A stretch of 64,000 nucleotides of DNA from Theristus sp. LFF4_11 (lineage: Eukaryota; Nematoda; Chromadorea; Monhysterida; Xyalidae). This document shows positions 22,293-37,689 of the stretch, one piece after another. The DNA is taken from contig JASANC010005417.1 in assembly GCA_030248135.1 (NCBI GenBank), positions 25,188-89,187 of the forward strand, read 5' to 3'. The notes under the pieces were generated by a model. It had not been told where the DNA came from. It worked only from the letters and a program-made list of their open reading frames with translations, and ran no database searches. How positions within the stretch are numbered: the first letter of the stretch is position 1; each line of letters opens with the position of its first letter. Both the position numbers and the translations under genes were made by a program.

Positions 22293-25200
22293 CTAACTCA
22301 CCTGTTTCTTATTAGTATCCGGCATTTCATTATTCTCCATTCGCTTTTGAATCACCATTTTCATATACTGCTGCATTATTGGGTCGATTTCGGTGTTATT
22401 ATGTTTTTCCCGTTTGTCCCCGTCCCCATTTTCGTTATTTTTCGAAAAGTGTTGTTGTGTTTGTTCGTGTTGTAGTTGTTGTTGTTGACTTTCTCCACGT
22501 TGGCGATGTTGTGCGCGCTGTGTTTCGTCATGTTCAGATTGTTGTGTTTCACTATGTTGTTGTTGTTGTACTTGTTGTGTTTCTTCGTCTTGATGTTGTT
22601 GCTGCACACTCGCAATCCGTTTCACCCAATCATCATCGCGCTTTTCATTTCTGATCGCTGATTGGTCGCTGGGAAAGCCATCTTCCCTTGATAGATCAGG
22701 CTGTGGTTTGTGATTTTCCACGCGGGACCTCTCTTGGTATGGAGTGCTTGTGGCCTCCGGCGGTATTGACGCATTGAATAACAGTGAGTTCTGTGTAACC
22801 TCACTGATTGGTTGCACTTCCGGAAGCGTGGCGCTGATTGGTTGCATCTGCTGATTGGCCAGTTGATGATAGACAGGTTGACTTGAACGTTGATGACTTT
22901 TGCTCATCGAATTGCGACTGCTGTTCTCTCGCAGAATGTTCGCCAATTGGTCGAGATTCTGTAATTTTTTTTTAATTTCGTTAATTGTTTTAATTTTAAC
23001 TTTAACGAAGAGCTGATTGGCTGCACCATACTGAGTTGCTAAAATAACCCTCAGGCACAAGTAAACAGAGTCTAACGTCCTCTCAACGTCATGGACGTAT
23101 CTTTTCACAAGATAATTAGCAATGCGACTAGACACTAGTTCGTGAATGCAGTAAACGTGTTCGGGCATGATGCGTCAGCGCTTCACCAAGAATGCGAAAA
23201 AAGTAAAAGAAAACGTTCGGGAAAACGTACCCTAGATTGCGTGTTCAATTCTTGCAGTCTGTCTCTCGCCTGTTTCACGCAGTCTGGCGTTTCGACGCCG
23301 TCGCGGCCGGACTCAATCGACGAAGAAGGTGCTTGCTCCTCAGTTTCGGAATTGTCGCCGTTCAAGCGACGCTTGACGCTGCTGGATGGAAAGAAGCTTC
23401 ATTCTTTTGAGGATTTTTGGTGCCTTTTATATATAAAAGCACATCAGGAAACCTGAGTTCTCAGGAAAATCAATTCGGGTGATTCTGTATTGGTTTCATT
23501 TCTAATGACATTGCGGTTAGGAGGACATGTTACAAAAACACAATGTTATAGGCTGATGTTTCACGTCAATTACATGTTGATGTTTGTTGGTATTCAGGTA
23601 TCTAAAATTATACGGCACGTCACGTCGTCTCGTTTATGCAGACGAGAAGTATTTTTTTGGGAAACCATCGAAATTTATTTTTCGAGTGGTTTGAGAAGAA
23701 AACGACTAAATAATGCAACTAATTATCCACCGATTAGAGCAATTCGTACACATCACTCAATAAACAAGACGGCAACACCAACGCACACAGACAGTCAAAC
23801 TGGTAAATTTATGCAGTTTGAATCCGTGGCATGCTGATTGGCAGCATTCAACTGGCTTTTTGAAACCGCAGTTTTTCGGCCAGTATCAACAAAGAACGAC
23901 AGATCCATGCAATCGAATATCCGTGGTGAAATGTTCATTATTGTGTGTCGGCTGATCTTTCACGCCGATTACATTTGGATACATTACAGAACAGTCACTA
24001 TTTTCTTCTTTCACATAAGTTACCTTGGATTTAAACGATTTTTTTACCACCACCGATGTTCCGTATTTCGGTGGTCCCACAAACAGCCGAGCAATAAATA
24101 AAGTCCTATTCTGAAGATCGCGCTCAGTTACACAGAATACAGTATTACAAACGAAATACAGTCGAACTCTAAATTAAGGGGAAGCAGCTGAATGGATGGT
24201 GGGGTCACGTGATGCAAGGTTTCTGTACAGGCATTGTTCGTTTAGGCGGAGCGGACGTGGCCGGGGGATTCATCGTGCTCATTCTTCTCTTCTCAACGAA
24301 CACGTTGCTCACTTGCACTCACCTCGCAGCCCCGGTCGTCTGCTTCTGCTGCTGCAATTGGCGTCTCTGCTCCTTGTGCGCGATCAAGCGTGTTTTCACG
24401 CTTCTGTATTCGTGACCGAGACTCGCCAGCTGGTCAGCCTGCTGTCGGCACGTCTCGGACAGGTTGGCGAAACGGACTTTCTGAAAAACAAAACAAGTGA
24501 CTTTTTTAAAATCCAACCGGGATTATTATGCTGAACAGAGATCGCACAACTGAGGTTGTTGTTGATCATTGCCGCCGCTGCGGTACTCCTGTCGCGCCAA
24601 TCTAGGCGTTTGCCCCAAAAACTTTGCGCAGGACATTTAGTAGCATCGTTTCAGCCCAAAATATCAAAATTCCATTTTTTGACGATCGAGCACCCCCTAT
24701 GGCATTTCATACCGCTCTGATGTGCAAGACGTTTTTAGCATTTAGCATTCATGAAGCAGTATTTAGTGAACCACGTAGATATGCGTTAACACAAGTACGC
24801 GTCACTCAATACTGCTTCATGAACGCTCAATTAGCGTCAACCAGGTTGCACGTGAGCGATGATTTTATATTGACCACCTCCAGAGGCGCGAAGGCTCGCT
24901 CGAACGCTGGTGCAATACAGCCCGCACAAGCACATGGCAGTTTTTTTTGGTGATTGTGGCACTGGCAATCAAGACGATCAAAAGAAAACCTTCGCAGCAA
25001 CTACAGTCTGCCTCAATAACATATCCAACTAGCTGATTGGTTGGTGATCACTTGATGCATGCATTATGTGCATGGATTGCTGCGGAGGCGGAGTTGGATG
25101 CATGAATCACGATCACCAACCAATCAGCTAGTTGGATATCTTATTGAGTTACGACTGTAACAACTGGATAGCAAGCAACCCGACCAAGACCCGCATGCCG

Positions 25201-28200
25201 AAAAAACAGCTTTTTGTTTCACCCAACTACTGACCTCCTGTCGCATGCGCAGCTTCCACTCTTCCAGCTCGAGTTCGTGACTCCGCCTCGCAAACTGTAG
25301 CTCCTCCCTCGCCGTGCGCAGCTCGCTCTCCAGTCGCACAACGGCCGGATTCGCTCGATGCGCCTCCGTTGCGTCGGCGAGCTCTTTTGTAAGTCGTTCC
25401 GTTTCACGTCGTAATTGATCGTAATCGGCGGTTTTCGCGAGCTTTTCGGTTAAACCAGCGATGTTCGCCTCGAGACGCCGATGCTCCAGCGACTGCTGGT
25501 GGAGTTTCGCCTGGAACACCAAGGTGATGTTGACTGGGATTGGTTTTTTTTGTATTTTCAAAGCGTTTTTAGACACTTTCATTTTAGCCTGGCAAATGTC
25601 CAAAAAGTCGAAACTACCCCAAAACAGCTGTCAAGAGCAATGAATAAATAAATAAATAAACTAAATAAATAAATAAGTAACATATAAATAAACTTCAGAC
25701 AAGAAAGTATAAAATTACAAATGTTTTGACGGTATAGCCTATTTATTCAAGTGCGTAGGACCGAAATGACGTCATGTGTTTGCCACACAACCCGACCATT
25801 TAGTTTGACTGATCTAGTCACCTTCACCAACGTGAGAACGCGAACAAACGGGTGTCAGCGCATGAGACTAACGGGTGTTTTTCACACGAATAATAGCATT
25901 TCGGTTCAATATTTTGTGAATAAATCCACAATCTTCATCCGCATCAATATAATCGACAATGTGAGGCCCGTGCGAGCGACCTGCGTCTCAGCGAGTTCCA
26001 CGGCCAGCCTGTCCGCATCCACCTGTCCATCGACCAACTCGTCCAACTTCGTCTGCATCACGTGCATGCCCGCCCTCAGCTCTTGCTCTTTCGTCGCGAA
26101 CTTTCGCAGACGCAGCTCGTAGCGATCCCGTTCCTCGCGGCGCATCTGCACACCGAGTGGTGAGAAGATCGAAGATTTTGACGTTTTCTTGAAAAAATGA
26201 AATTAGTCTGATTGACTAGCTCGACTAGTAGTACGTACGGTATTCGGATTACTAGATCACTAGTAGCAGTACTATTACTAGTAGCAGTACTATTACTTAG
26301 TAGACTAGTGGTAATCGAGTATCGGTATCAGCTGTCAGAAGGGGTGTTCGCAAGAAAGAAAGGTAAACTGCAGTAGTGGAAGCGGTTTTTTTTCTCGACA
26401 AAACCGAAGGTCGATGCACGTGAGCGTCGTATTTTTCGAATCATCCTCACACGCCGCCGTGAAATCGTCAGCACCGACGTAGACCATACGTACCTGTGCA
26501 CGTTGTTGCTCCAAATCAGCCTCGACCTGAAGCTGCTTCTCAGCCAATTCGCTTTCCTTGCGTCCAATTTGCTCCGTCAAATCTCGTTGTCTTGCGCGTT
26601 CGTTTTCCATTTGGCTGCAAAAAATGAAGAAAAAACGATTCAGCCAATCAACATGCGGAATAGATCGTTATTTTTCCACGACTTCAGAGCTGAGTTTTCA
26701 ATTTTAAGATCAAATTTCAAGTTTCCAGAACTTTTTTTAGGATTCTGATCACACAATGCACGAGGTTTCTCATATTCATTCACCACAACGACACTTCCGT
26801 TTAGTTGCCTGCGCGACACACAAATCTTCTAATGTTTCTTTGACACAATAAAGATGACAGTGAAAGCGTAATCACCAATGCCTTCCATTTCCATTGACGG
26901 CTCAGCGCCCAACTCAAGTGACTAAAGAAAAACAGAGAAATAAGAAAAAAACATAAGCGAAGAAAAATGCCACAAGAAAACCGTTTGAATGCTTGTTCCG
27001 TATCCTCTAGTTGGCGTCGCCTGACTTCCAGTTCCCGCAATTGTGTCAGCAAATCACGTTTTTGCTGTTCCAGATCCATTGACTGGGCCTAAACACCAAG
27101 AAAGTAGGTTCATAAATAAACTATGTTTGAGAATTCATGTCAGTTTTCTGCTAACTACAATCGAACTCTAAATTATAGACAATCAGCTGATTGGATGGTG
27201 ATGATGAAATAATCTGAATTTCGCGCGCGCGCACGGAACGACTGAAAGCAGACTTGAAACGCAACATATTTGCAACCGAAAATCTCGCTTTTCAATGAAT
27301 TATGCGAGCATACAATAATCGATTTGCCGATTGAACCACGACACACGGATTGGCCGTGCAACAACGAACGAACGAACGATCATTTTAGGCCATGGACTTT
27401 CACAACGAACGAACCGTGCACCAACGCCCACCGAGTTTTATATGTCATTAAGTGACTTGCATTTTTGTGACGTTGCATGAAAGAATATTTCACAATCATT
27501 AATTTGCTAATTTTGACCGGTGCCATATTTTGAAAAACGTGGACAACAAGGTTTGATCGACATTGTATTGTTTTTTTTTCATTTTATTTTCATTTATTAA
27601 GCCCACTACTCAAGCTTTCATGGCTCAAGTGGTTCGAAAGGAGCACATCACTGACTTCTGCATATAATGTTGGCCAGGACGAAATGCAGAGAACCACCAT
27701 ACAAATTGGTTGAAATATATGTCATTAAGTGGCTATACCACCAGTGCTGCAGCCAATCAGCGCGTCCCAGCCAAACCAACCAACCAACCGACCGACCGTT
27801 CTGTCTCTCAGCGCTTGTTGCACGACGGCATTCTCTCGTTGGTGCAACACAGCGAGCTCGGCGGTGAGTTTTTCTTGCATCTGAAAAAAACATTCTTGAA
27901 ATTTCATGGTCGTACTACTACTGTTTTGAATCCATTGGTGAGAAGTTGGTGTCCATTCATGATGGAACGAATGATGCTTCACATTAAGGGTCATTCATGA
28001 AATTCAGTGACCGCGCGTAGCCATGTTTCAACACAGCTGCGCGTCACTAAATACTGCTTCATGAATGCGCCTTTACATGTTCATACACGGCGTGCGCTCA
28101 CATTCACAGTTTTCGCACGCATTCCCAGAAGCAGCAGCCTGTGTCTCCTGCACCGCAAAGATCCCCGCAAAAATGAATTCGGCAAAGCAGTCACGGAAAG

Positions 28201-30669
28201 CGTGTTTGCGGTTTCCAAAAAAACCAAAAACCAAATTGTTTCAACCGCACCTGTTTCTCCGCGTTGAACAGCGCATCCTCGTATTGCTGCTGCACCCTCT
28301 GCACCCTGCCCTCGAGCTCTGCCTGGATCTCGCTTCGATGACGCTGTACTTCTCGTTCATATTTCTTCGCCAATCCTGAAAATAATGCAGTTTGCAAATA
28401 AACACTCAAATACAATCATTTTGTGATCTGTAGCTCTGGTGATTGCAGTATGGCTGACAACGGTTGGATTGAGTCTCCCGTGAGAGTCAATTTCTCCTCA
28501 CACACGGACTAAACAGAAACTTTTGTGACCTTTTTTGGAACCCTTATTAACGAAGTTTATTGGGGGTAAAACGGCGAAACCAACACACATAGTTGAAGAC
28601 AGACACAGTTTATCGTAATTAAAATTTGTGGAAATACCACAAACCTGGAAAATGATATTTGACTTGCACACTGAAATCATGCGATTCACAAAAGGAACCA
28701 ATCAGCGATAATGGCGATAGAGGATTTTCAATGCTGCAACGTCGAACATATTCTGATCTGAACGCGAAAGCGGCTGAACTGAATTTCAAAAAAAAGGAAA
28801 AACAACGAAAGATTCGTGCAGCCAACAAACCGGTGAACAAGCGATCGGCGATCGACCGAACGTCGCGGTTCAACTGGTCAAACTGCGCTGCTCGGAGGCC
28901 AAGTGACCGACGCCGTTTGTGGTGGTGGCCAGCTTTCTTGGCGGGGGAGACGGGTGCGGAGTTGGGGGGTCGACTGACTTGCAGAGTGGACAGGTCCACG
29001 GGCGTTGAGCTGGTGTAGGTCTGAAAAGTGCAGAGAATATTGGAGAGAAAGTGAAAATACTCATTTGACGATCCGCACAAGACAGTGCACTTTGGTGCTA
29101 CCAGGTGAACATTTATTGAGCGACGCATAAGCTGATGAGAAATTGCACCCCACAGTATGGCCGAATAAATGAGGCAGTCCATCAAGGCGGGATCAGACGC
29201 AGACTAGGAGTTGTGTTTTTCAAAAATGCCAACATAATTCTCAATCATGTGTGCAAGGGAGAAAGAATGCACAGAATAGCGCGGATAATCCATTAGTTTA
29301 AAAAACGCGTCAAATTTGGCACACAATTCAGTTTCTGAACGTCTTTTTTCTTTCATTCAAAATTCGCGCGCTCCTTGCACCCTGAAAAAAGCTGCCATGT
29401 TTAACCGGCCATACCGTAACAATGAGCAAAAACAATACAGCAAAAACGTTTCTAAAAAACACAGTTTATTCATATATCATGTACCATTAGTTAGCCGACT
29501 GGACACACGTAATGCATGCGTTCTGTTCTGTGCATGTCTGACTCCACCTCCCCAACAATGTCTGCCCCAACCAATCAGCTAATTGTATCTGATATACAAA
29601 AAAAATATGTTTTGTTCATGTTCCACAGTAGTGAATACACCATTTCACCCCGCGCAAAAAGTAAAAAAGCAAAATCAAAAATTTTGATGTTGCCCGTGTC
29701 AACACAGATACGATTTGCTACGTCAGGCCAGTTCAAAATGTTTTCGCCTTCATTTATTTCACAAAAGTGCACGCTCTTCAGACAAACACCACAACCTTGC
29801 TTGGATCAAGTCCAGCTTCAGCGATGAACACCGAAAGCGTGTAGTCAAAGTGTCGCTGCTGGAGATACGAGGCGACCAGCACATCCGGTTTCGTCGCGGC
29901 TGTGCACGCACGTTTCGTCGTGCGTGTGACGTCGGACGTCTGTCCGTCAGTTGACTGAGCGAACAGACCACGTAGGATAAGGTGGCGGGCCTCCCGTTTC
30001 AGCTCGGACTGAATTTGTTTTTTTTTAAATCTTGAAGCTCTGATTGGTGGCATTTTGCTGGCGTGGCCAATCAAAGCGCAGCATTAAAAAACGCACCAAA
30101 TCAGCAAAAATCCCAATCTGAAAACTGTGCACTAAAACACAGACACAGTAATGTTGGACGCATCATCACAAACACACCGGCACACACGGTATCACAAAGC
30201 ACACTCGCATGCGTGTGTGTGCGCATATGCATGTATTTGTGACTGCACGATCGTGCATCGTCTCTAGACCAGGACTTTCGGCCGTTTCACGCGGTGCAAA
30301 ACGGCGTGCAAAAAACGATACCTCGTGTGTGCTTTGGGAACCGTACAGCACTGAATATATGATGGAATGCCAAGCATTCTATGTGAAACATTTGTCACAT
30401 TTTATTCTCGAATCAAATTTCAAACGGAAACGTTAGTGCCGTTGGGAAGTGAAAAATTCAGAAAATCAAAAAGTTAAATAAAAAACCGAGACACCAAGTT
30501 GTTCGCATTTCCCAATATGCAACAGTAAACAAATGTAACGCCTTCAGCCTAGAACTTCACATGTGGTAACATACAAAAAGGCACCAACCTTGGCATTTTC
30601 CACAGCGTCCGCCAGCACTGTGCTCGGTCCAGCTTGATCGGCGCCCCCTGTCGGCATTTTTTTCTGCAT
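22293..30669 (-). CDS. OFD1: OFD1-like LisH and coiled-coil centriolar/ciliary protein
   Basis: OFD1 caps the distal centriole and is needed for cilium formation. Exons: 30669-30589, 30008-29796, 29020-28831, 28375-28251, 27880-27797, 27088-26982, 26614-26494, 26145-25981, 25510-25235, 24480-24323, 23381-23231 and 22958-22293; phases close, about 778 residues. Exon 2 encodes the LisH motif (VASYLQQRHFDYTLSVFIAE) seen in OFD1. Exons 4-10 form a long heptad-rich coiled coil including TADYDQLRRETERLTKELA. The last exon is Gln/His-rich and ends with YMKMVIQKRMEN, matching the conserved OFD1 C-terminal YMKIIQQ motif. The start is the first ATG of exon 1, and an upstream exon is possible. The final CAG-GTGAGT before the stop could be a donor, so a further 3' exon cannot be excluded. 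Introns contain many MITEs. Confidence 0.8.
24158..24250. mobile_element. MITE family A, truncated copy
   Basis: Starts with ACAGTCGAACTCTAAATTA and continues as a diverged CAGCTGAATGGATGGTG...TCACGTGATGCA; no second inverted end is recognisable. It is intronic in the OFD1-like gene. Confidence 0.65.
24744..24826. mobile_element. 84-bp palindromic mini-MITE, copy 2
   Basis: Arms CATTCATGAAGCAGTATTTA and complement near 24805-24824. Intronic in the OFD1-like gene. Confidence 0.8.
25002..25158. mobile_element. MITE family A variant, full-length copy
   Basis: Inverted ends ACAGTCTGCCTCAATAACA and its diverged complement, with ATATCCAACTAGCTGATTGG inside each arm and GATCAC next to it. This subfamily shares the TCCAACTAGCTGATTGG arm with 58544-58697. 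It overlaps the start of the intron next to OFD1-like exon 9. Confidence 0.85.
25640..25692. repeat. AAAT microsatellite
   Basis: Short (AAAT)n run with a few interruptions in an intron of the OFD1-like gene. Confidence 0.9.
26213..26325. repeat. CTAG-rich palindromic minisatellite
   Basis: Dense ACTAGTAGCAGTACTATTAC-type units with repeated CTAG and GTAC palindromes, in the intron between OFD1-like exons 7 and 8. Confidence 0.8.
27989..28071. mobile_element. 84-bp palindromic mini-MITE, copy 3
   Basis: Left arm degraded (GTCATTCATGAAATTCAGTG), right arm intact (AAATACTGCTTCATGAATGC). It lies in the intron between OFD1-like exons 4 and 5. Confidence 0.75.
29152..29418 (-). mobile_element. 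MITE family B, copy 2
   Basis: Reverse-oriented relative of 8635-8905, with ends ACAGTATGGCCGAATAAAT and the complement of ACGGTATGGCCGGTTAAAC. It lies in the intron between OFD1-like exons 2 and 3. Confidence 0.85.
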
Positions 30670-32130
30670 CCACCGAGCTACAATCCTGAATTTGTTGTTT
30701 TCTTGTCTGTGTTTCTGGTTGGGCAAGCATGTGACATGCGATCAGCAGCAAAATCTGATTTGACGACTCGCCCAGTGGTATTTTGAACCGATCTAACATT
30801 TTCGATCTTTGGAGTGAACCAGTGAAAAACGAGAAGTGGCGAGAGAAAAAATTTGGGTCGAAGATTTTTTTGAAAGTCAGCGCGTAGCGAACCTTTGCTT
30901 GCTTGTTTGCTTGTGAACCACAAACAGTGAAAAAAGTGCACCGCAAACTGCGACCAGCAAAATTCTTTAGAGAAAAGTATTTTCAATGACTGTTGCACAT
31001 TTTCAATTTTTCAACGATTCACCGATCCATAAAATTGAAAACTTCCGTTTTTTATTCTTCTGGCTGCAAACAAAATGCTACAAACAAACAATCGAATACG
31101 TTTTCATGCATCAACAAAGTTTCGTTTCGTTCGTTTTGTCAAAAAAATAACAAAAACGACTAGACAGATCTAAAATACCAGCTGAGTTATCCTATTCACA
31201 GATAAAATTCTGCTGGCGATGAAAACTCGAAAGTAAGAAATTTTCAACCGGTCAAAAAAAACATTTCAATAAACTACACCGTTCCGTGAAATGAGCATGG
31301 TTCCAACAAAACACTCAAAACCTAGATGGCAGATGTTTCTTTTCAGCTGTACACAAAAAACAATAAAACAGCAGTTTTTTTTCTCATGTTGAAACCGCTA
31401 TTCAGAATTCAACGCCACACGAATACATTTTTGACAAACAGATCTGACGTTTAGTGAACAAATAAAAACAATGGCAGACAAGCAAATCAAAGTGCAAGAA
31501 GAAACACACAGACAATCTATTGCATCAGGTTTTTTTCACGGATTCGCTGCAAAGTATCTCATGCAAAAAAATACAATAATCAGACTTACACTTGGCTGGA
31601 TTGGGCTGAGCTAAAATGTGCGACGATCCAATCAACTCCAAACTGAATTAAAATGTACGCTTCAACTGTTGGTTGAACTTTTCACCCAGCCAACAACGAA
31701 ATAATAACAAAACCAACGCAATAATAATGATTCCTCACTTGCCAGTCCAGTCTACTGTTTTTTTTAATATTTTTGATTCTGCGACTGAGTGCGCCCATAG
31801 AGGTGCAAGCGAGCAGTTTCATGCTTGACGCGGGAATTCAAAAATGGTGAAGTGACCTGTGTCCCTGAGATGAGGTCACGTCACCAGAGCCATCTCTTAA
31901 CTGCCGCACCAAGCACAAAGACACGCATGCTTTCCGTCTGACGTCTGCAAACGCATCGCAGTCGCAGAGCCAAATGACAAGACGAAAACTCGCTCCCGCC
32001 AAATCAACTCGCATCGCAACGCCCGAGCTTGTCCGGAGTGTCAGAAAGGACCAACGTCACTATTATTATTCACCCATCGGTTTCGTTCACAGTCTCACAA
32101 CAACAAACGCATCACTTCACTTTCCACCGT
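30670..32130. other. Intergenic region, no supported gene
   Basis: Contains AT-rich sequence upstream of the OFD1-like gene and a family D inverted-repeat element at 31783-31975 (ends TCTGCGACTGAGTGCG and CGCATCGCAGTCGCAGAG). I see no coding exon. Confidence 0.7.
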
Positions 32131-33835
32131 TCACCAATTCCTGGTCGGCGGTCCCACATCGACCATTGCCGTGCGACCGGCGAAATGGCCGCCGGGGTCG
32201 CCGAAGTGTTTGTGTTTCGCATCGTTGCTCTCGTACGCGTAATAATCGCGCAGCAGGCCGGGGTGATCTTGGTTCATCGCCTGGCAAGGAAACAAAGTTT
32301 GATGTATGCTTTTTTGGTTCACCGAAAGAAATGCTTTTGTTGCTTTATTGCTCCAACAGAAAATGTTTCTTTTGGTCCATCATAAAAATCGTTTCTTTTG
32401 AAATCTATTCAACCGTCCATGCACCCGAGAACCACCAGAGTTTAGTAGCTTCAGGTTTCTAGAATCCGATGAGGGGGTGTGAATAAGCTGATAGCGTCTG
32501 TGAAAGATGTGAAAATGCGAAAAATGAAGCCAGTGTGAGAGATTTGATTGGAAGATACGTGAAACATAAAACAACAAACAAAAAGAACACTAAAACACAG
32601 TAAAACTATCAAACATAAAACACCGCTTACCTCATAATGATAGATTTCTTTCCTCACATTGCTCTTCACCGCGCCGAAGCGACGTGTCCAATCCTAAAAA
32701 AAACCGTTTTTTCTAGGTTTTTAAAATGTTTTCCACGTTTAGCATTCATTTTTCTCACAAACTTTCATTCCACTCACCACATAATCGTATTTAAACCAGT
32801 AGTACAGCACGTATACGCCTGCAACCGTCATCAGCATCTTTGGCACGTTCAAGCGAATTGCGGTCGCCCAATAGGTGCCCTGCGAAAAACACATCCCGAG
32901 TTCTTTTTTTCGATACTTTATTCCATTTTGACTTGAGCATTTCAATTGGAGAAACAATGTCACTGCACACCACGCAAAGAAAAAACAGCTGCTCACAAAT
33001 TTCGGCTCGAGGTACACCGCGTAGAGTTTGTCCCACGGGTAGCGGTACAATCGGCGCGCGGGGTTCAACTGGCGGTACACGGCTTCGACCGCAATCGGCT
33101 CGTCCGGGTGTAGTCGCTGGTCAAGCACCCATTTTCTGTGGAATTACGACATTTGTGAAAAAAAAACATTGTCGAAATGATTGATGGATATAACATGCGA
33201 ATACTGCCAACTCAAACGGCAGCGCATGTGGATTGAAATGAGTGGGTTGCGTGGAGAATGCTGGTTGTGGGCGCTATTGGTTGGTTTCGAGAGCTGGTTT
33301 TCCTTATTGAAAAGTTGCACGAATAAAAAAACAACTAAATAGTTGTTTCATATTTCATAAAATAACTAAAAATTTCATAAAATTCAACTAAAAAAATTCA
33401 TAAAAAAAGTAGATCGGTTGGAAATTTGAAATTCAACATCGTATCATTCCACGCCGGAACTCAGTGGAAGCCAAGCATCCACACTACGTCACTGCTTCAT
33501 GTATGCCCGTGAGAAAACAAATTGTGTGCACTGCAGCTCAATTCGCAGCTTATTCCAACCGCCACCGCATTACACACGAAATCGAAACGTTACGAAAATA
33601 CAAAAAAACCTAAATTTCAATCAAAAACCGCCCACTTTCGCCACTCGCGCTCCGGCGGCGTCATGTCGTTGCGAGCCTGGCACTCGTCCAGGTGCAACTT
33701 CAGACTGATGTTCTTCTTCGTGTGGTGGTACGGCTGCTCCGGGTCACCGACGTTCAGTTTCGGTATGCGCGCCCCGCTGCGGGTAGCCGCCTGCCCCTCG
33801 GTCTTGCGCGGCTCTTTCGTGGGCGTGATGCCCAT
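32131..33835 (-). CDS. NDUFB6: NADH dehydrogenase 1 beta subcomplex subunit 6-like (complex I accessory subunit)
   Basis: Single-pass accessory subunit of the membrane arm of mitochondrial complex I. Exons: 33835-33636, 33135-32997, 32879-32778, 32693-32631 and 32280-32131; phases close, 217 residues, longer than the ~128 of human NDUFB6. The family core is REWRKKWVLDQRLHPDEP, matching the RRRWLKDQELSPREP block, followed by a membrane segment (MLMTVAGVYVLYYWFKYDYV) in the place of the family's VWIIHYYMKY helix. The N-terminal 50 residues are charged and the C-terminus is a hydrophilic tail ending in PPTRNW. The start is the ATG of MGITPTKEP. The assignment rests on the core block and helix and is fairly secure; the extended tails are unexplained but common in nematode complex I subunits. 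Confidence 0.8.
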
Positions 33836-35056
33836 TATTGTGCGTTTTCTCCTTTTTTGTTTCTGTGCGGCTTTTGTTTTGATTTTTTTCGGGAATTTCA
33901 CAGTGCTGGTATTTGTTATTTTATTGCTCGTCCTCGTCTTTTTTGGAGGCTCGCTTGAGACGCGCGAAAGAACACGCCTGCAATTTGTTTTCCGTTTTTT
34001 TCGACAAATGAATTAATTTTTTTGGAACTCTGTCATTGTCAGCACCAAATTCAATGAATAAATGTATCACCTTGTGCGCGGCGTTGAAACACAGAGCTTA
34101 AAAATTTTAATGAAAGTGAAAACGTAGCCAGAAGGAGAAGCAATTTGAATGAAAAGAACGATTTTATGCACTTTTATTGCAACTTGCAAACAAAACAAAA
34201 TGCAGTCACGACGCGTGGTTGTGCTATCGGCATCGCTACGGCATGGAAACCACACCGAACCAATTAGCAGACAACGAAAATGCAGACAATCTGCGTTGGT
34301 TCTATCACTCAGTAGTATGCACCACTATATCCGGCAATATGATTTGATTGAAGCTGTCCACTTGTGTGACGTCACAGCAGCTTACTGCGCCGGGCAGCTA
34401 ACAGTGAAACATCTTGTTCATTAGCTTGCACTGCTGATAGGTAGCAGAATAGCACGAACTATGGATAAAACCGGCCGGCTTGCCAGCTTAACGGGAAACA
34501 TTTTTAGAACACCACACTCACCACAGTACCGTTCTTGTTGCGGGTAGAGTGCAGAAATGAAAGACAAAAAGACTTTCTCAAAAGTATGCTGCTGATTTTC
34601 TTTTGCGGCACAGAAACCACTGTTCCCGATCGACGAAAATCCCACAGACCCATGACTTCCAAAAAAACGTTCACTTTTTATTCAGCTGATTCAGCGAATT
34701 ACAAAAAAATGCATCGCGGTTGAATGATACAGAACGTTGCAATAAAAAGTGCTGGCATTCAGATGTGTGATTACAAGAGTGGAATTCTTCTGAATAAGAA
34801 GTCACTGAGAACTTATTGTTTACAGAATAAAAAAGTGATTACTTGAAAATTCAAAAAGAAAACATGAAAGCCTGACAATAAATACCGAGTAATACCAGTA
34901 TGGCTTCCGGGGGACCAGCTACAGTCACAGAGTGATACGAAGCAAGAAATTGAATAACGAAAAATCACCAAACAAAATACAGAAAAAAGACAAGACGGCA
35001 TCGGAAAACAGTTTCACAACACGACCAGAAAAGAAATAAAATCATTTTTGTCGTTT
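33836..35056. other. Intergenic region, no supported gene
   Basis: Between the NDUFB6-like start and the polyubiquitin stop. It contains AT-rich sequence and small spurious frames, but no recognisable repeat or gene. Confidence 0.7.
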
Positions 35057-37389
<2,333 letters not shown>

Positions 37390-37654
37390 CTAAAAAAAAA
37401 CCAAGAAAACTTAACAGTTAACAGCAGATAACAAGACCAACCGTTTGACAATTGACACGAATCGAAGTGATCGAACAGTTCCTGTCTTTCGTTCCACGTG
37501 AATGCACGACAAGTTTGTAATCGAAAGAGAAGCTCTTTTTGTGCTGTACTGTACAGAGACGAAGAAAACTTTGCTATCGATAACACGAAATTAAATAAAC
37601 TCAAGGACGAGAACAATCTCAGATGAAAGTGACCAAAATGGCCGCGCACTTCAG

Positions 37655-37681
37655 TTTTATACGCGACAGAACATTCGAGAG
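37655..37681 (-). promoter_or_regulatory. Polyubiquitin core promoter: TATA box and heat-shock-element-like site
   Basis: On the minus strand TATAAAA lies at 37661-37655. Directly upstream (37669-37681) is GAACATTCGAGAG, which fits the alternating GAA-nn-TTC-nn-GAR pattern of a heat-shock element. Transcription would start near 37628 by spacing, about 400 bp before the ATG, consistent with a 5'UTR intron. A CTGATTGGCTG motif lies at about 37702. Confidence 0.6.
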
Positions 37682-37689
37682 CAATAAGG

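Noticed and set aside
30557..30800. Longer first exon of the OFD1-like gene beginning MLDRFKIPLG
   Set aside because: That frame differs from the frame that splices in phase to the LisH exon. It could only belong to an upstream exon, for which there is no evidence.
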